Shown: piece by piece, positions 25,665 to 35,756 of the stretch
Layout: each line of letters begins with the position of its first letter
Position numbering within the stretch: position 1 is the stretch's first letter
Source of the DNA: CAYTGM01 sp964437365
GTDB lineage: Bacteria; Sumerlaeota; Sumerlaeia; SLMS01
NCBI GenBank assembly: GCA_964437365.1
Contig: CAYTGM010000009.1
Location: 124,001 to 188,000 of the forward strand
DNA: 64,000 nucleotides
Direction: 5' to 3'
Program-made: the position numbers and the translations under genes
The notes under the pieces: generated by a model
Databases searched by the model: none
What the model saw: the letters and a program-made list of their open reading frames with translations, nothing else
Told to the model about the DNA's origin: nothing

Positions 25665-28061
25665 TTGAATAAGTCTCTCATTATATTTCTGGCTTCCATT
25701 GCAAGTCTCATGATCACCAGATCTGCATTCCTGGATGTACCTGTTGTTTCACCAGACGATAATGATTTGATCACTTTGTCAGATTCTCCGGCGGGAGTTA
25801 TTTATCTGGATAGTCATGATATTGATGAAGATGCTGATAATGACCTGCTTGTCCAGCTGGATAACCAGCTTTTCCTTCTTGAGAACAAGGTCTTCAATTC
25901 TCCCTTGAAGAGGAACTCGGCAAAACTGTCAGATAATCGAAATGTGTCGTTTGATCAGACTTTGATCTATACCTCTCCCCTCCAATCGAACGAAAGATTC
26001 AGGGTCCAGGTTCTGGATTTGAATGGAGATACGTTCCTGGATATTCGTGTCGTGCACGATGATGGCAATTCTGTAGAGCAGGCATTTCTTCTCTACAATT
26101 CGGATACGAACACCTATGATCAGTCTATCCCATCCCCTCTGCCCGACCCCGGCAGTTCCTTCGAAGTTGATCTGAATAAAGACGGGAAGCCCGATCTGAT
26201 TGGTGACTTCGTCCCAGATAATGGCGGCGTTACATTGAGCTGGTGGGCAAATCAGTCCGACCAGATGCTGGCATTTCAGGAAAAACTCTTTACCGGTGAT
26301 CAACTGACAAGTGTTACAGAAGCTGTTAAAGTAGTTGGGGTCGCCAATTTTACGGGCTCTGATGCGGAAGATTTTCTTGTCCAGGCCCAGGGTCCAGGAG
26401 TGAGCGAACTTTATGTTTTCGAACAACTTGAAACTGAAATAGAAAGTTCGTTGCCTGATATACCTCTCAAGGCTCATCCCATAGATATACCTGATTGGGA
26501 CAACTGGAATGTAGAGGACATCAGTGATTTTGATCGCGACGAGCTCCAGGAGCTCCTGGTTTCACGGTACGATTCAGATTCAAACACAGAGGAAGTATTT
26601 TTACTGAATATTGACGGTTTGACTGGCGGATCACGCCATGACGCGTTTCTGATCCCTTTTCAGGGAAATACGTTTGTGCGGTTTCAGGATATAGACACCG
26701 ATGCAGATTATGATATCGTGGTTAAAACCGACGACAGTATCCAGATTCGGGAGAATAATCGTGGTGTTTTCTCCAACCCTCTTTTTGATACCGATGATCT
26801 CATCATTGAATCTGCACAGATCCTGTCTGATCTTGATATGGATGGAGACGCCGACGCGATTGGTTGTCGTCTCGAAGACAGTACGATCTTCTGGAAAAAG
26901 AATGAAGAACTTGTTGTTGGTCAAGATCTAACACGCACTAAATCCAGTTGGACATTCAGTAAAACGGATAACGAGCCCTGGTTCTCAAGCAAGGGGATTT
27001 CCGGTGAGGATCTCGATATCGGAGGACTGCTTATAGACCTTGGCCCCGATGCGGAAGGTGTCGCATTCTGGGAATCAGAGCCCTTCAGGCTGGGAAGTAA
27101 TGATTTCAACATCGTCAAAACCCAATGGAATTATAGACTGGTCTCTCCGCTGACTGCAGAGGAGGTTAAGACTGGACTGAGGGAAGATGCTCTTCGCTTC
27201 AGAATGAACGAACAGACTCACGATGAAGCACACATGCTCGTGGTTCAAGGTGTCAGTGCTACGACAAGAACATTATCTGTTGATCATTACGTCGCTATTA
27301 ACGATGTGAATCAGCAGCACCGCCTGAACTTTGATGCATATCACACCGCACCCGTTGAAGAAAGTTCTGAATACCTGCTGGAATTTATTGGCGCCAGATT
27401 CATCGAGATGAAGACAGGTTTTACAGAGGTAACATCCTGGGACTTTACGGGTGGCAATCAGGAAGACTGGATCCGTTTTGGAGAAGATGGGGAGTTCCTT
27501 ACAAGTCCAACCCTGACCGTTGATTCAGACGGCCTGTCGATCGTTTCGTCAGACGATCAGGTTACTTCACCCAATGTGGTCTTTGGTTCGTGGGCTTTTG
27601 AAGGCCCTCAGGCAATGGATAGCCCAAAAGAGATCATTATCGAAGATGACACGCTCTATCAGATCGAATTTGAAGTGGGCAGCAATGCAATGATGCCTAT
27701 TGTTGAAGAACCAGCGGAAGACGCCCCGGAAGAAGAAGAAACAGTTATTACTCTCCCAGAATTGTTCGCAGGCGATACGCCGACCTTCAGGTTTAGAGCA
27801 AGTGATATAGAATATGACAGAAGTACTGTCTCCAACTTTGAGTCTGCGCAGAATTTCAACGAGTATTTTCCTCCTAATGACCTGCCGTATCTTGATCATC
27901 CGAAAACGTATATAACATATTATCTTGGAACTTCAGAAACAGCGGGCCGACAGCTTTACTTATACTTTGACTATTTAATCGCCGAGTACCATAAAAATAA
28001 CCCCGACATAAAACTATCCTTAAGGAAAGTTACTGTTCGATCAGCGAAGATAGACCCTTAG
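25665..28061 (+). CDS. Exported protein with FG-GAP/VCBS-like calcium-loop repeats
   Basis: 798 aa. It starts at TTG 25665, with GGAGGAG seven bases upstream, and opens with a signal peptide (SLIIFLASIASLMITRS). Residues about 40-440 contain at least six D-x-D/N-x-D-G-like loops typical of FG-GAP/VCBS beta-propeller repeats: DIDEDADNDLLV, DLNGDTFLDIRV, DLNKDGKPDLIG, DFDRDELQELLV, DIDTDADYDIVV and DLDMDGDADAIG. The later half is beta-rich, with an acidic Pro/Glu linker (EEPAEDAPEEEE), and ends without a recognisable sorting signal. Such proteins are usually secreted and bind calcium and surfaces or polysaccharide. It is monocistronic and converges on the next gene with a 27-base gap. Confidence 0.82.
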   Translation: MNKSLIIFLASIASLMITRSAFLDVPVVSPDDNDLITLSDSPAGVIYLDSHDIDEDADNDLLVQLDNQLFLLENKVFNSPLKRNSAKLSDNRNVSFDQTLIYTSPLQSNERFRVQVLDLNGDTFLDIRVVHDDGNSVEQAFLLYNSDTNTYDQSIPSPLPDPGSSFEVDLNKDGKPDLIGDFVPDNGGVTLSWWANQSDQMLAFQEKLFTGDQLTSVTEAVKVVGVANFTGSDAEDFLVQAQGPGVSELYVFEQLETEIESSLPDIPLKAHPIDIPDWDNWNVEDISDFDRDELQELLVSRYDSDSNTEEVFLLNIDGLTGGSRHDAFLIPFQGNTFVRFQDIDTDADYDIVVKTDDSIQIRENNRGVFSNPLFDTDDLIIESAQILSDLDMDGDADAIGCRLEDSTIFWKKNEELVVGQDLTRTKSSWTFSKTDNEPWFSSKGISGEDLDIGGLLIDLGPDAEGVAFWESEPFRLGSNDFNIVKTQWNYRLVSPLTAEEVKTGLREDALRFRMNEQTHDEAHMLVVQGVSATTRTLSVDHYVAINDVNQQHRLNFDAYHTAPVEESSEYLLEFIGARFIEMKTGFTEVTSWDFTGGNQEDWIRFGEDGEFLTSPTLTVDSDGLSIVSSDDQVTSPNVVFGSWAFEGPQAMDSPKEIIIEDDTLYQIEFEVGSNAMMPIVEEPAEDAPEEEETVITLPELFAGDTPTFRFRASDIEYDRSTVSNFESAQNFNEYFPPNDLPYLDHPKTYITYYLGTSETAGRQLYLYFDYLIAEYHKNNPDIKLSLRKVTVRSAKIDP

Positions 28062-28088
28062 ACTCATCTTAAGATCACTCTAATAATT

Positions 28089-30767
28089 TTATCTTCGGTT
28101 TTCTCTCATCATCCTGACACGCCGATTCATGGACTGCTGCGTAATACCGATAAGCCGCGCAGCCATCGATTGGTTGTGGTCGCATCGATCCAATGCTTCT
28201 TCGACGAGCAGATCGGTGATTTCATCAAGCTTTGGCAGGCGATAGGAAAACCTAACGGGCTTGTTTTCGTAGCCCACCCATTCCCATTCAGGGTCCATCT
28301 CAGAGCCTTCGGATGATATTCTCTTCTTGAAAACATCCAGTGAGAGAACTTTTCCGCGATGGCGACTCAGAGCATCATAGATCATCCCTTCGAGCTCCCT
28401 GATATTTCCGGGAAAGAGGTGGTTGCGGAGAAGTATATACAGTTCTTTAGGAACCTGAGGCCGAGGTTTCCCGAGGCTTTTAGAAGCTTGCTCAAGAAAG
28501 TGATCAACCAGAAGTGGGAGGTCTTCAAGCCGGTCTCTCAGCGGAGGAAGGCTTACGTGATGGCCCTGAAGCCGGTAGTAGAGATCCTTTCGGAATTCAC
28601 CTCGTGAAATAAGCTGGTGCAGATCTTTGTTTGTTGCGGCAACCACCCGCGCATTTGATTTGTATATATCGTCTGAACCTAATCGATAATATTCACCGCT
28701 TTGGAGCAGCCTCAGAAGCTTAACCTGACTCTTCAAGTCGAGATCTCCGACCTCGTCAAGAAAGATGGTTCCATCTTTTGCTCGTTCGATCAAACCTTCT
28801 CGTTCATCAATGGCTCCTGTAAAGGCCCCTTTTGTATGACCAAAGAGCGTATCGCTGAAAATATGATCGTCCAGTCCGGCAATGTTAATCGAGACGAATT
28901 CCCCTGCCCTTTCGCTGAGCTTGTGTACAATAGGGGCGAGCAGCTCCTTCCCGGTGCCTGTCTCACCGGTAATCAGCACAGGCATTTTCGAGGGAGCCGC
29001 AGATTCCAGATAGCGAAAGATCAGGTTCATAGAAGTGCTTCGCGTAACGATTGATTCAAAAGCTGTCGGATTGTTGATGTCTCCCGACTTGATGTGTTTT
29101 CTAAGAAGGATATTTTCCTGGCGAAGTCCCTCTACCTCCTGCTCATGGGCAAGAAGAGATCGTTGTTCCTCTTCTTTACGCTCCGTTATATCCTGAAGAA
29201 TTCCTACAGCTCCGGTAACAATACCCTTTTCATCTCTGATTGGTACGGCACAGTCCATGAACCACCGTTCCCGTTTATCGGGGAGAGCAAGAAGAAGATC
29301 TGCATGATACTTGTCTATATGACCTGCACGGAAGTTTTGGCGATGCACATTAAAGGGCTCCATTTTTCCCTCTCCGGTCACTTCGATTCTCTTCGTCATC
29401 GCTCCGATGAGCTCTGGACTGGCCTTGTCAATTTCAATCCCCAGAAGATCCTTAATATGCTCGCCAATGAAGTCATATCTCTTCTTCCGAAAGTCTATAC
29501 GATAAGGAATCCCTCCGGCATTCTCGATCGCGTTTCGATAAGTTTCATGAGAGAAGGCAAGCTCCTCTTCGATCTGCTCTCGACGTGAAATCTCTTGTAA
29601 GAGGCTCGCATTTGTTTTCTCGAGCTGCGATGTTCTCTCCCTGACCCGGTCTTCAAGCTCTTCATTTGTTCTTCGTAAGCTCTCCTCAGCATGAATGCGC
29701 TTAAGGGCACTAATAGTCAGTTCGCGAAAAGGTGAAATAGAGTCCAGCAGTTCACCGTCTATCAGAAAGCGATAGTCAAAGAACAGAACAACCAGGTGAT
29801 CATGACCGTCCTCCTCACTAAGAGGCAGAACAATGGCATGGCTGCTTTCTTTGTCTATCCAGTCATTTGAAGAAACCTGATTAAAGCTGAAAGAATGAAC
29901 TTTGTTTCTGTGAAGGGCCGCCTGAAAAAGCTGTCCTTCCAGGAAAATTGTCGCTCCTTCAGGGCTTTCAATTTGTCCCTCAGAAAGAACACGAAGAACA
30001 TTCAATGAACTACGAACTCGGTCAAGTCTCCCTTCGATGATGGAATTACATCGGTAAGCCCTTTCGAGGCTCATCAGGAGAAACTCGAGAACCTGATCTG
30101 TTGAAGATATGGTGAGGAGTTCGTTCGCAAGGGAAGCGACCACGGAAATTCGCTTCTGACTGATCTTAATTTGCTCTTCCGTGAGAACACGCTCAAGAGC
30201 TGCACTTGAATAGTCCGCGAGAAACTGCAGGTCCACGATCGATTGTTGATCATAGGCCTGGCTTGAGTAACTCTGTACAGACAGAATTCCAATGTTCTTA
30301 TTCGGCCGTCTGATCGGGACGAACATGAGAGAGGTTGATCTCTTCTCTCGATCTCCAAAACTTCTTAGAATCCCGGCGTGGGGGCCCTGTTCGCCATCGA
30401 AAAGGAGAAGGCGCGCCCCTTCTTCGAGCACTTTAGTCTGAGTCTCGGACAGCTTGATTTCCTTTTTACGCGGAAACAGCCGGCGACGATCGCCCTCAAC
30501 GAGATCGTACTCAATGAGAGGCAGCCCCATCCCTGTCTTCTCCGAATAGAGGTTAATGAAGGCTGCATCCCATCCGAAGAGAAGATCTGCCGCGTGAGCG
30601 ATCGCAATCCCCGCCTCCTGGGCACTTTCAACCGAGTTAAGGCGGTGCGAGAGCCTGAGAAGAATACCCTCTTGACTGGAGTGAGGGTGATGTGTGGCTT
30701 CTGCTGAAGTGGCCTGTTCGGTCAGGTGATCATTAAAGGGCGTCTTGAGGACTTTCAGCTTGAGCAT
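28089..30767 (-). CDS. GAF/PAS-sensing sigma-54 activator
   Basis: 892 aa. There is no transmembrane segment. Residues about 30-195 form a GAF domain (GWDAAFINLYSEKTGMGLP, SLMFVPIRRPNKNIGILSVQ), then a second GAF-like region, a coiled coil (TNEELEDRVRERTSQLEKTN) and a PAS/PAC unit (YRNAIENAGGIPYRIDFRKK, AVGILQDITERKEEE). The AAA+ domain carries Walker A GETGTGKE (about 605), GAFTGA (about 647) and the R-finger region; a Fis-type HTH ends the protein (MAARLIGITQQSMNRRVRM). It therefore senses an internal signal directly and needs no kinase. Ligand and regulon unknown. The 495 bases upstream hold no gene. Confidence 0.93.
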   Translation of the reverse strand: MLKLKVLKTPFNDHLTEQATSAEATHHPHSSQEGILLRLSHRLNSVESAQEAGIAIAHAADLLFGWDAAFINLYSEKTGMGLPLIEYDLVEGDRRRLFPRKKEIKLSETQTKVLEEGARLLLFDGEQGPHAGILRSFGDREKRSTSLMFVPIRRPNKNIGILSVQSYSSQAYDQQSIVDLQFLADYSSAALERVLTEEQIKISQKRISVVASLANELLTISSTDQVLEFLLMSLERAYRCNSIIEGRLDRVRSSLNVLRVLSEGQIESPEGATIFLEGQLFQAALHRNKVHSFSFNQVSSNDWIDKESSHAIVLPLSEEDGHDHLVVLFFDYRFLIDGELLDSISPFRELTISALKRIHAEESLRRTNEELEDRVRERTSQLEKTNASLLQEISRREQIEEELAFSHETYRNAIENAGGIPYRIDFRKKRYDFIGEHIKDLLGIEIDKASPELIGAMTKRIEVTGEGKMEPFNVHRQNFRAGHIDKYHADLLLALPDKRERWFMDCAVPIRDEKGIVTGAVGILQDITERKEEEQRSLLAHEQEVEGLRQENILLRKHIKSGDINNPTAFESIVTRSTSMNLIFRYLESAAPSKMPVLITGETGTGKELLAPIVHKLSERAGEFVSINIAGLDDHIFSDTLFGHTKGAFTGAIDEREGLIERAKDGTIFLDEVGDLDLKSQVKLLRLLQSGEYYRLGSDDIYKSNARVVAATNKDLHQLISRGEFRKDLYYRLQGHHVSLPPLRDRLEDLPLLVDHFLEQASKSLGKPRPQVPKELYILLRNHLFPGNIRELEGMIYDALSRHRGKVLSLDVFKKRISSEGSEMDPEWEWVGYENKPVRFSYRLPKLDEITDLLVEEALDRCDHNQSMAARLIGITQQSMNRRVRMMRENRR

Positions 30768-31223
30768 GAGTGAGCGAACCCCCGGTAGATGGGTACAAAT
30801 ATAGTTGTTTGCACGGACAGTGGTTGTTGTCCCTTAAGGGGCCGAATCATCAGCTCCTTTCGGGCATTTAGCAAGTTGAATCTTTCTGTTTAACAGTTTT
30901 ATCTGTAGCCCTTGGAGAGTGAGGCCCTCTCGCTCCTTTTCAAACAAAAGCCCTGAAAAAGAGGAGCAACAGGAGGAAGAAGGATCCAAAGCTGAATTGG
31001 TACGAATATAGCACATAAGATACAAAGCCGACGAGAGAGAGCCTGCCCTTTGCTCGGGGGTAACTCGACTCTAATCGCACCCTGCATTGATTAGAGACGT
31101 GGCGCGCAAAGTTCAGGTCGTCTGGCAAGGGGGAGAATAAATTTCAGGACCTGTGTGAGAGAGGTCGTGATTGCTCTCATCGCCTCGAGCGATGAATACA
31201 TTCTCCAGGATACCCTTCCAAAG
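30768..31223. other. Intergenic region upstream of the GAF-sigma-54 activator
   Basis: About 455 bases without a supportable gene; short minus-strand frames of about 62 codons look random. It includes a 10-bp palindrome CCCTTAAGGG at 30831-30840, 64-73 bases upstream of the activator ATG, which could be an operator. I searched by eye for a -24/-12 sigma-54 promoter and found none convincing. Confidence 0.4.
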
Positions 31224-31256
31224 AAATGCCTCCCAGTCTCCGGGAGGCATTTTCTT
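31224..31256. terminator. Bidirectional-type terminator hairpin
   Basis: A perfect 11-bp stem, AAATGCCTCCC (31224-31234) with GGGAGGCATTT (31242-31252), has a 7-base loop. It lies seven bases past the end of the NtrC-type gene at 31263. The T run is strongest on the plus strand (TTTTCTTTTTC across 31250-31260), yet the gene it follows is on the minus strand. Confidence 0.75.
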
Positions 31257-31262
31257 TTTCTA

Positions 31263-32612
31263 TCATTCAAGTCCGAGTTCCTTAATCCGCCTTTGAAGCG
31301 TCCGCCTTGAAATATGGAGTATCTCGGCAGCCTTCGTCCGGTTACCATCCACACTCCACAGTGTTTTCTTCAGATATTCTGTTTCAACTTCTTCAAGAGG
31401 AAGTCCCAGGCGAAACTTAACCTCATCACCGGGCGTCTCTACCCGGGAAATATCTTTCGGTAAATTCGCGGGCTCGATCTTGTCGCCGGACAGAAAAACA
31501 AAGGCATTCTCCAGGACGTTTCTCAGCTCCCTGACGTTGCCGGGCCAGTGGTAGCTCGACAGGACTTCGAGCGCTTCCTTAGATATATCTGGAACGGGAC
31601 GATTGTTTTCTTTAGCAAACTCTGCAAGAAAGTGACGGCAAAGAATCGGTATATCAGCTTTCCTCTGTCGAAGCGGAGGCAGAGTGAGACTCACAACGTT
31701 GAGTCGATAGTAGAGGTCTTCGCGAAACCTGCCCTCAGCAACCTCCTCGGATAAATCGCGATTTGTTGCAGCAATAATACGTACATCTACCTTGTGTGTT
31801 TCACTTCCTCCAACGCGTTGTATCTCACGCGCCTCAAGGACACGAAGAAGTTTTACTTGCATAGACAGAGGAATTTCACCGATCTCATCGAGAAAGATTG
31901 TACCACCGTTGCCAAGCTCAAATCGACCCTGGCGCTTGCTCACAGCTCCCGTGAAAGCTCCGCGCTCGTGACCGAACAGTTCGCTTTCCAGTAATGTTTC
32001 CGGCAGTGCTGCACAATGAACAGGAATGAAAGGTTTCTTCGCCCGCGGACTCACCTGATGTAGAGCTTTGGCGAGGACTTCTTTGCCAGTTCCGCTCTCG
32101 CCAAGAAGCAGGACGTTTGCTTTCGTCGGAGCAATCTGCCTGACCTTGTCATAGATCTGATGCATTTCTGCACTTTCACCGATCATGCCTTCCATACCGA
32201 AGTGCTTGTCTATATGCTGTCGGAGCTCGACATTCTCTTTCACGAGATTCCGATGTTCGGCAGCTCTCTCCACCTGTGCGCGAAGTTCCTTCACATTGAC
32301 GGGCTTAGTGAGGTAATCCCAGGCACCTTCCTTCAAAGCGTCGACAGCACTTTCAATTGTTCCGTGTGCAGTGAGAATAATCACCACAGGACTGGGGTTC
32401 AGAGACTGCGCGTGCCTGAGAACACCCATCCCATCGAGGCCATCCATCATGAGGTCGGTCAGGACAACATCGATGTTCTCTTCGCTCATGACACGAACAG
32501 CCTGTTCACCACTGTCAGCAGTATAGACATCGTGTTCTGTGCGTCGGAAGGCAAGTGTGAGTCCTTCAAGAACTTCCTTTTGATCATCAACAAGAAGGAG
32601 TTTAATCGTCAT
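31263..32612 (-). CDS. Sigma-54-dependent response regulator (NtrC family)
   Basis: About 449 aa. The receiver has LLLVDDQ, phospho-acceptor Asp near 53 (VLTDLMMDG) and Lys near 103 (YLTKPV). The AAA+ domain has Walker A GESGTGKE (171-178), canonical GAFTGA (218-223) and a Walker B GGTIFLDEIGEI. The Fis HTH is NRTKAAEILHISRRTLQRRI. I chose ATG 32612, which overlaps the upstream DUF502 stop by 11 bases; the fold starts there. No histidine kinase is adjacent, so the kinase is an orphan elsewhere. It is likely co-transcribed with the DUF502 membrane protein. Confidence 0.95.
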   Translation of the reverse strand: MTIKLLLVDDQKEVLEGLTLAFRRTEHDVYTADSGEQAVRVMSEENIDVVLTDLMMDGLDGMGVLRHAQSLNPSPVVIILTAHGTIESAVDALKEGAWDYLTKPVNVKELRAQVERAAEHRNLVKENVELRQHIDKHFGMEGMIGESAEMHQIYDKVRQIAPTKANVLLLGESGTGKEVLAKALHQVSPRAKKPFIPVHCAALPETLLESELFGHERGAFTGAVSKRQGRFELGNGGTIFLDEIGEIPLSMQVKLLRVLEAREIQRVGGSETHKVDVRIIAATNRDLSEEVAEGRFREDLYYRLNVVSLTLPPLRQRKADIPILCRHFLAEFAKENNRPVPDISKEALEVLSSYHWPGNVRELRNVLENAFVFLSGDKIEPANLPKDISRVETPGDEVKFRLGLPLEEVETEYLKKTLWSVDGNRTKAAEILHISRRTLQRRIKELGLE

Positions 32613-33504
32613 CTTTAGGATCCTCGTTATTATTCTTTCCCGCGACACGGTCTATCGTGTCATGGGAGATTACGCCAGAAGCGATTTCTGTTTCGTCGAA
32701 AATATCAAAATGATGGTCAGCAATCAGTGGACCAAGCTCAGGAAGATCTGGCGAAGCATCCAGCCCGCTGAATCTTTGTGTATGCAGCGTATCAGGTGTC
32801 AGAATACCACCACTGATAATGATACGTGCACCTTCTTCAACGGGTATATTTGTGTCGTATAGTTCCTCGGCAGGAACAAGCAACATGAAGCCTGAAGTAG
32901 GGTTAGGAGTCGTAGGAACAAAGATCGCAATGAGATGAATATTGTCGGGACGTCGTATCACCTCTCCGGTTGCGAAACCAAGAGCCCAGCAGTTTCTCCT
33001 TGGGTATTCAACCATCACCACACGCTTGAAGGAGTCCTTCTTTGATGCGGTAAAAGTCGTAATCACTTCCTTCGGAGTATGGTATAGAAACTTTAAGAGA
33101 GGTATTCGCGAAACGAGACGCTCACCGAAGGCAATCATGCGCCTGATGAAGAAAAACGTAGAAAGCCATCCAACGAAGAGAATGACAATGACCGCCAGAA
33201 GAAAGGATATAATTGTCCGGACAGTATCAGAATATGGCTTGTTGAGTATTCGATCCTGGTTCGTTTCTTCCGAGACAAATTCTCGTACCAGATTTTCGAG
33301 GCTTGGCCCAAAGATCTTGTCTGCCCCATCCATGATTAGCCAAACCGTGTAGATGGCAATGAAGGCAGGAACGATCACCAGAATTCCCGCTATGAACAGC
33401 CTGCGGACTCTTTCCCATGCGCGGGCTCTCTTCCCCTTCTTCTTAAAGGGCGATAGGGGAACCGGCTCGTTTACTGTCTCTTTTTCCTTCTGCTCTTGAT
33501 CCAA
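32602..33504 (-). CDS. DUF502 family membrane protein
   Basis: About 300 aa. Two transmembrane segments (about residues 35-58 and 100-125) precede a beta-rich soluble domain with the family signatures ALGFATGEV, IFVPTTPNPTSGFMLLVP and the closing IISGGILTPDTL. Function unknown; members are widespread inner-membrane proteins. There is no ATG near the N-terminus: TTG 33504 has AAAGG eight bases upstream, whereas TTG 33522 has none, so I prefer the shorter form. It heads a two-gene unit with the NtrC-type regulator through an 11-bp overlap. Confidence 0.85.
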   Translation of the reverse strand: MDQEQKEKETVNEPVPLSPFKKKGKRARAWERVRRLFIAGILVIVPAFIAIYTVWLIMDGADKIFGPSLENLVREFVSEETNQDRILNKPYSDTVRTIISFLLAVIVILFVGWLSTFFFIRRMIAFGERLVSRIPLLKFLYHTPKEVITTFTASKKDSFKRVVMVEYPRRNCWALGFATGEVIRRPDNIHLIAIFVPTTPNPTSGFMLLVPAEELYDTNIPVEEGARIIISGGILTPDTLHTQRFSGLDASPDLPELGPLIADHHFDIFDETEIASGVISHDTIDRVAGKNNNEDPKDDD

Positions 33505-33602
33505 AGCTGTGACCTTTCTCAATCGCGTTCAGCGGCGTCATGATGGGCAATTGGCGTGCCATCCTGACACCTCGGTCAAAATGGCAAGGTGAATGTTCTC
33601 GG

Positions 33603-33676
33603 ATGAATTTATCCCCGGCGGCAAGGAGAGTTCATCACCTTGAAAACCCCTACGGTTTTCGATCTGATAAATTCAT
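33603..33676. promoter_or_regulatory. Nested inverted repeats upstream of uup (possible leader RNA or operator)
   Basis: A perfect 11-bp outer pair, ATGAATTTATC (33603-33613) with GATAAATTCAT (33666-33676), encloses a perfect 7-bp hairpin, GAAAACC/GGTTTTC (33642-33648 and 33654-33660) with a 5-base loop. It lies 140 bases ahead of the uup start and 81 bases from the divergent DUF502 gene. Confidence 0.45.
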
Positions 33677-33815
33677 GGAAAACATTTATCGACAGCACTC
33701 GGCCAGGATAGCGCCAATTTGTCGCAACGTTCAAAATACGAATTAGTTGCGGAAAGCCTTGAGTCGTCCCCGTCCCCTGCATGAATAAACCAGCAGCTCC
33801 CTGACAGGTTTGTTT

Positions 33816-35756
33816 ATGGCCGACACCGCACCCGTTATTTCATTACACAACATCGAGAAAGCTTACCTGGAACGCCCGATTCTGGAAGGCGTCTCCTTTA
33901 CTGTGCACGAGGGGGAGTGTGTTGCGCTCCTGGGAGCGAACGGAGCCGGGAAATCGACGCTTATGGGAATCATCTCGGGAAAGACGAATCCTGATTCTGG
34001 CGAGGTCCGGATGCGTCGCGACCTAACCGTAGCCTATCTTGATCAGGGCGGAAGTCTTCGAGATGAAGATACGGTCATGCAAGGTGTCGAGAGTGCCTTC
34101 GCCCATATTCGTGAGCTTGAGAGCGAGCTCGATTCTATACACACTCAGCTTGAAAGCACTAAAGACAGTAAGAACCTTGAGAATCTTCTTCATCGACAGG
34201 CAACACTTCAGGAAGCACTCGAACGTGCCGACTATCACAAGATTGAAGCACTCAAAGAGGAAGCCATGCGCGAACTCGGGCTTCCACCTTCCGACCGCAT
34301 CATCGGTGAACTATCCGGTGGCGAGCGTCGGCGTGTTGCACTCTGTAAGACGCTTCTGGAAAGTGCAGACCTTCTCCTTCTAGACGAGCCCACCAACCAC
34401 CTGGATGCAGAGACGCTGGACTGGCTTGAGGACTTCTTAAACAACTTCAAGGGGACTGTCATTCTGATTACACACGACCGTTACTTTCTTGATAATGTTG
34501 CTACAAAGATGATCGAAGTCGCTCGCGGTGAAGCTAATGTCTATGCGGGAAATTACTCCGATTACATGCTCGCCAAACAGGAGGAAGAAGACCGCGCTCA
34601 ACGAGCGGAGGCAACACGACAAAACCTTCTAAAGCGCGAGCTGGAATGGCTGAGGCGTCAGCCAAAAGCGAGAACAACAAAATCCAAGTCGCGTATAGAC
34701 AGAGCTCACGACCTGATGAACAGCAAGCCTCTCGCTCCCGACGGAAATGTTCAGATGCTGATTCCTACAGGACCACGACTGGGCAAGACCCTCATCGAAG
34801 CTGAGGATATTAACTATACGATTCAGGGTCGGACACTGATTAAAGACTTCAATTTCAAGCTTGGCAAGGGCGAACGAATCGGTGTGGTTGGCAGAAACGG
34901 ACTGGGAAAAACAACGCTACTGAAGATTCTGATGAAACAGCTCGAGCCGGAATCCGGAACCGTTCATCATGGCACAACGGTGAAGCTTGTCTATGCAGAT
35001 CAAAATCGTATGAACCTGGACCTTGAAAAAACCGTCCTGGAGGAAGTTTCAGGGGATCTCGAATACGTTCAGATTGGCGATCAGCGTATTGGGTTTCGTT
35101 CCTGGTTGAATCGATTTCTTTTCGATGACAATACAGCCGCCATGCCTGTAAAACTGTTGAGTGGAGGTGAAAAGAATCGTGTCCAGATGGCCAAGATGAT
35201 TCGCGAAGGGGGAAATGTTGTTGTATTGGACGAACCAACGAACGACCTCGATTTACCGACTCTTCGTATTCTTGAGGAAGCTCTCGCAAACTTTGATGGC
35301 TCAGCCTTTATCGTTTCCCACGACAGGTACTTTCTGAACAGAGTCGCCAACCGTATAATCTCATTCCGCGGAGATGGTCATATAGACACCATTGAAGGCA
35401 ATTACGACCACTTCAGAATCTTTAAGGAAAAACTTCAAGAGAGAGAGGATGCTGATAAGTCTGGCGAAAATGAGAAGGCCCAAAACTTTCAACCTCTTGT
35501 CCCAACCCCTAAGCCTAAAAGCAAACCGAAGAAACTGAGCTATAACGAGCAACGGGAGTTTGATTCCCTGGAAGAAAAGATCATGGAAGCCGAGGCGCGT
35601 GTCGAAGAACTTGAGTCTGTGACCAACGACCCTTCTACTTTTACCGAGACAAGCCATGATGAAGTTCAGAAAATCCTCGGAGACCTTCAGGCAGCAAAGG
35701 ATGAAGTTGAACGTCTGTACGCCCGGTGGGCAGAATTAAGCGAACGTGCCTCATGA
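33816..35756 (+). CDS. uup: ABC-F family ATPase (Uup-like)
   Basis: About 646 aa. It has two ABC cassettes without membrane domains: first Walker A GANGAGKST, signature LSGGERRRVALC and Walker B LLLLDEPTNHLD; second Walker A GRNGLGKTT, signature LSGGEKNRVQMAK and Walker B VVVLDEPTNDLDL. The interdomain linker is lysine/arginine-rich (LKRELEWLRRQPKARTTKS). A C-terminal coiled-coil domain (SYNEQREFDSLEEKIMEAEA) is the Uup hallmark, reported to bind nucleic acid. ABC-F proteins act on the ribosome, usually at the E site. ATG 33816 has AGG about eight bases upstream. The stop overlaps the methyltransferase start (ATGA). Confidence 0.93.
   Translation: MADTAPVISLHNIEKAYLERPILEGVSFTVHEGECVALLGANGAGKSTLMGIISGKTNPDSGEVRMRRDLTVAYLDQGGSLRDEDTVMQGVESAFAHIRELESELDSIHTQLESTKDSKNLENLLHRQATLQEALERADYHKIEALKEEAMRELGLPPSDRIIGELSGGERRRVALCKTLLESADLLLLDEPTNHLDAETLDWLEDFLNNFKGTVILITHDRYFLDNVATKMIEVARGEANVYAGNYSDYMLAKQEEEDRAQRAEATRQNLLKRELEWLRRQPKARTTKSKSRIDRAHDLMNSKPLAPDGNVQMLIPTGPRLGKTLIEAEDINYTIQGRTLIKDFNFKLGKGERIGVVGRNGLGKTTLLKILMKQLEPESGTVHHGTTVKLVYADQNRMNLDLEKTVLEEVSGDLEYVQIGDQRIGFRSWLNRFLFDDNTAAMPVKLLSGGEKNRVQMAKMIREGGNVVVLDEPTNDLDLPTLRILEEALANFDGSAFIVSHDRYFLNRVANRIISFRGDGHIDTIEGNYDHFRIFKEKLQEREDADKSGENEKAQNFQPLVPTPKPKSKPKKLSYNEQREFDSLEEKIMEAEARVEELESVTNDPSTFTETSHDEVQKILGDLQAAKDEVERLYARWAELSERAS

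Noticed and set aside
30768..31262. Sigma-54 (-24/-12) promoter near the three activators
   Set aside because: I looked for GG-N10-GC with TGGC/TTGC context here and in other intergenic regions and found no convincing match.
33540..33746. 68-codon frame upstream of uup
   Set aside because: Runs across the nested inverted repeats, lacks a ribosome-binding site and shows no protein-like pattern; kept only as a possible leader.
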